Assembly (NCBI GenBank): GCA_947044405.1
Contig: CAMRHE010000169.1
Location: 1,178,501 to 1,242,500, forward strand
From: Leptodactylus fallax
Taxonomy: Eukaryota > Chordata > Amphibia > Anura > Leptodactylidae
Direction of reading: 5' to 3'
Length of the DNA stretch: 64,000 nt
In this document: positions 61,760 to 64,000 of the stretch, in pieces
Layout: the number at the start of each line of letters is the position of its first letter
Position numbering within the stretch: position 1 is the stretch's first letter
Translations under genes and position numbers: made by a program
Notes under the pieces: model-generated
What the model saw: only the letters and a program-made list of their open reading frames with translations
Database searches by the model: none
What the model was told of the DNA's origin: nothing

Positions 61760-62060
61760 AAGAATAAAGCCCCACGTAGCAAAATGCAAAATGCAGCAAA
61801 AGCACATTGCTTTTGACTTCAGTGCTTTTGCTACATTTTTCTTTGTATTTTTCTTCTCTTATTAAATATATAGGGAAAATGCTCACATTTCCACAGCTAA
61901 TGTTGACATGCTGTGTCTTTCAAACAATCATGTGTTTTTTTCTGCAATGTGTGGATGAGATTAATGAAATCTCATTCCCTTTGCTGGTACTGTAAAATGC
62001 AGCATTTTTTTCTGCTGCATTTCTGCAGCAGCCAAAAACGCTGCGGGCCTTAGCCTAAAG
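61760..62060. mobile_element. MITE of the AAGGC..CCCACGTTGC type
   Basis: AAAGCCCCACGTAGCAAAAT and AAAATGCAGC on the left pair with TGCTGCATTTCTGCAGC and GCGGGCCTTAGCC on the right. Related to 42429-42625 and 50408-50644. A half copy (GGGCCCCACGTTGCGAAAA) starts near 62610. Confidence 0.6.
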
Positions 62061-64000
62061 GAGCTTGGTGAGAGAGTTGCGTCATTAATAATAGGGATGA
62101 CCAACCTGCTATTGGCTACAGTGAGGTCAGGTGGTATAACCCTAGAAGTCATAAGGTTTGTGGACACTATTTTATTGGAATGGATTTTGTTTACATGCTA
62201 TAACCAATTTTTTCAAATTATCCAAATTTTTCTCTACTGAAGATGTTAATTGGGTATTAATAGTGCAGCATTCCTAAGAAGTGACAATACATAGTCCTAT
62301 AAAAGCTATGTGACCACCAATACAGCCTCTTCATCTATTGTCATAGATAAAGGGTCTCGGTAGTAAAGTCCTAGGTGTAGAAAGCTGTCACATGATTAAT
62401 GCAATTGTTCAATGTCAGGATGAACAACAGCTATATTATTTCCATACTGCCACAGGTGTTATCAATCTTAGAACTGTTACATTTTCAGTAAAGAAGAATT
62501 ACCTGCATATTGTTTCAAGTTTCCTAAATTTAACCTTTAAAACAATCTTTTAACATTACAGCGTAGTTAAAACAACAAGGGCCAGATTGAGGATAGAGAA
62601 AATAGGACATTAAAGCCAGGGCCCCACGTTGCGAAAAAGCATTATTTGGGCTAATCGCAGCATGTCAATTATACCTACGGAAATGCTGGAATTTCCAGAT
62701 TGGTATAATAGAAACAGAAAGTCCAGAGGAAAAATGCTGCGGAAAAAAACCCACAATGAATTTTACTAAGAACATAATAGATCTAAAGGTAACAAGGAGG
62801 ATCAGTCCATGCATTTTGGCTTGTCTTGTTTTCATGTACCTTTCTAGGCTAACCAGTTTACTTAATTCTCTGTACTATAATTATTAAACATAGTCCACAC
62901 TTTTTATCACAATGTCATTGAATCCCCTGATATTTACAAAATTTGGAGCATCTTAATTGGGTTAGTTTGAAAGTGTTTTGATGACGTTTGAGGGTTATCC
63001 AGTTGGGAAGAATTTTGCACAGGGATAATAGTGGGTTAAAAAAACTAAAATAACTATTACTTACCTTATCAGTCCCCTGCTCTTTCTGTCCTGATTCTTA
63101 ATGAGTCCCTGCTAGTCTCTACTTCCTACTCCTCCCATCTCAACACACAGGAAGTGCTTGGACATAGCCATTTAGATATTTACTGACTGAAGTGGGTGAC
63201 AGTCATGACCATTGACTAGATGAGTGGTCATTTTCTGGGTGTCAAGACAGGACCAGGAAGTAGAGACCAGCATGGACTTCATAACCATTGAAATAGAAGC
63301 AGTGTGGGATTGGACAAATGAGTATTGCTTCTATTATGTTTTTATAATACAATTTGAAACCTTTCCAAAAAAAGTTGTTTCTTGCTGAACAGCCACTTTT
63401 AAAAACATAATTTTTGTTTGTATTTATTGTAAAAGAAAAAAAAGATTCCAGTAGATCCTGCAAAAAGTCCCTTGATCAGTCCAATAAGTCATCAACAGAT
63501 CTTAGGAAATGTGTGAAAATGTATCTGAATGTTACAAATAGGTTTAAACCATATAGGCAAAATAATCAACATCCAACAATCTACGTTAAAAATGAGAAAA
63601 TACCCAAATAGAACCTGTTCTATGTCAGGACTGTGCCCTATTGCTATGGAAGTGATTTTGAATTGTCCTGATAATGGACTCTTACTACTACTTTGCCAAT
63701 GTAACCACAATCTCAAACATAAAGACCATTCATTTTCTCATTTTTACATTTAATTTCAACCTCCAAACTAGTAAAATGTACTTAAGGCAAATGATAATTG
63801 AAGATGGTTGGATCAGAGGAGCTTGCAAGTTAGTTTTACAACTAATTTTACAATCTTCTCAAGCAAAGTTGTACATACGATAAATGCAGAACATGTGGCT
63901 GTTATAAAGACTTTGGATATTAAAATATATAGATATATAAATGTCTATATTTATACTTCTATTTATATTCAGCCAAGCCATACCTGAGCAGCTGAAAAAT
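62061..64000. other. No gene recognised
   Basis: Apart from the half MITE near 62605-62770, this is AT-rich DNA. Short frames (63242-63463 minus, 63414-63611, 63529-63753) have no motif. 63040-63420 resembles an interspersed repeat (CTCTACTTCCTACTCCTCCC) that I cannot classify. Confidence 0.4.

Overview
This window reads as repeat-dense nuclear DNA from a vertebrate, most likely a frog or other amphibian. That is an inference. It rests on the mix of several Tc1/mariner families, hAT elements with 8-bp target duplications, TTAA-ended MITEs with frog-like termini, an L2/CR1-type LINE and a tRNA-derived SINE, on the AT-rich sequence between them, and on the absence of any operon-like coding. I found no convincing host exon, tRNA, rRNA or CRISPR array. 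Almost every long reading frame belongs to a transposon or is a by-product of a tandem repeat.

Layout. 1-5.3 kb: a decayed Tc1 (215-1855), a palindromic Sleeping Beauty-like Tc1 (2331-3779) and, seven bases further on, a third Tc1 family (3787-5315). 5.3-10.5 kb: quiet DNA with SINE tails, a TTAA MITE and an internally deleted Tc1 (9540-10475). 10.8-15.3 kb: a decayed hAT on the minus strand. 16.3-18.0 kb: a long-TIR Tc1 with three in-frame stops. 18-22.7 kb: mostly quiet, with one SINE. 22.7-24.2 kb: a second, inverted copy of the 3787-5315 family. 24.2-30.4 kb: a 31-bp minisatellite, a MITE and a LINE split by a 2.1-kb TIR element. 30.4-41.8 kb: three hAT-type elements, one holding a LINE and a MITE, and one ending in a 1.8-kb array of a 35-bp unit. 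42.9-46.1 kb: a DD38E Tc1 relative into which a DD35E Tc1 has jumped. 46-52 kb: quiet, with small MITEs. 52.4-55.6 kb: two nearly intact Tc1 elements 14 bp apart. 56.6-60.8 kb: hAT and TTAA MITEs nested around each other. 60.8-64 kb: quiet.

Biology. There is no host pathway here; the content is a record of transposition. The best-preserved gene is a 340-codon transposase at 52655-53677 (minus), with its DD34E triad, 200-bp TIRs that differ at only about two positions, and TA duplications, so that copy is young. The DD35E element next to it has a full reading frame apart from a small in-frame deletion. Its sister at 43102-44668 is open except for one stop codon and sits inside a more decayed DD38E element, which gives a relative order of invasion. 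I did not find a new cellular system. The most unusual structures are the self-palindromic Tc1, the satellite arrays carried inside hAT elements, and a minisatellite-plus-palindrome cassette shared by three hAT-type insertions.
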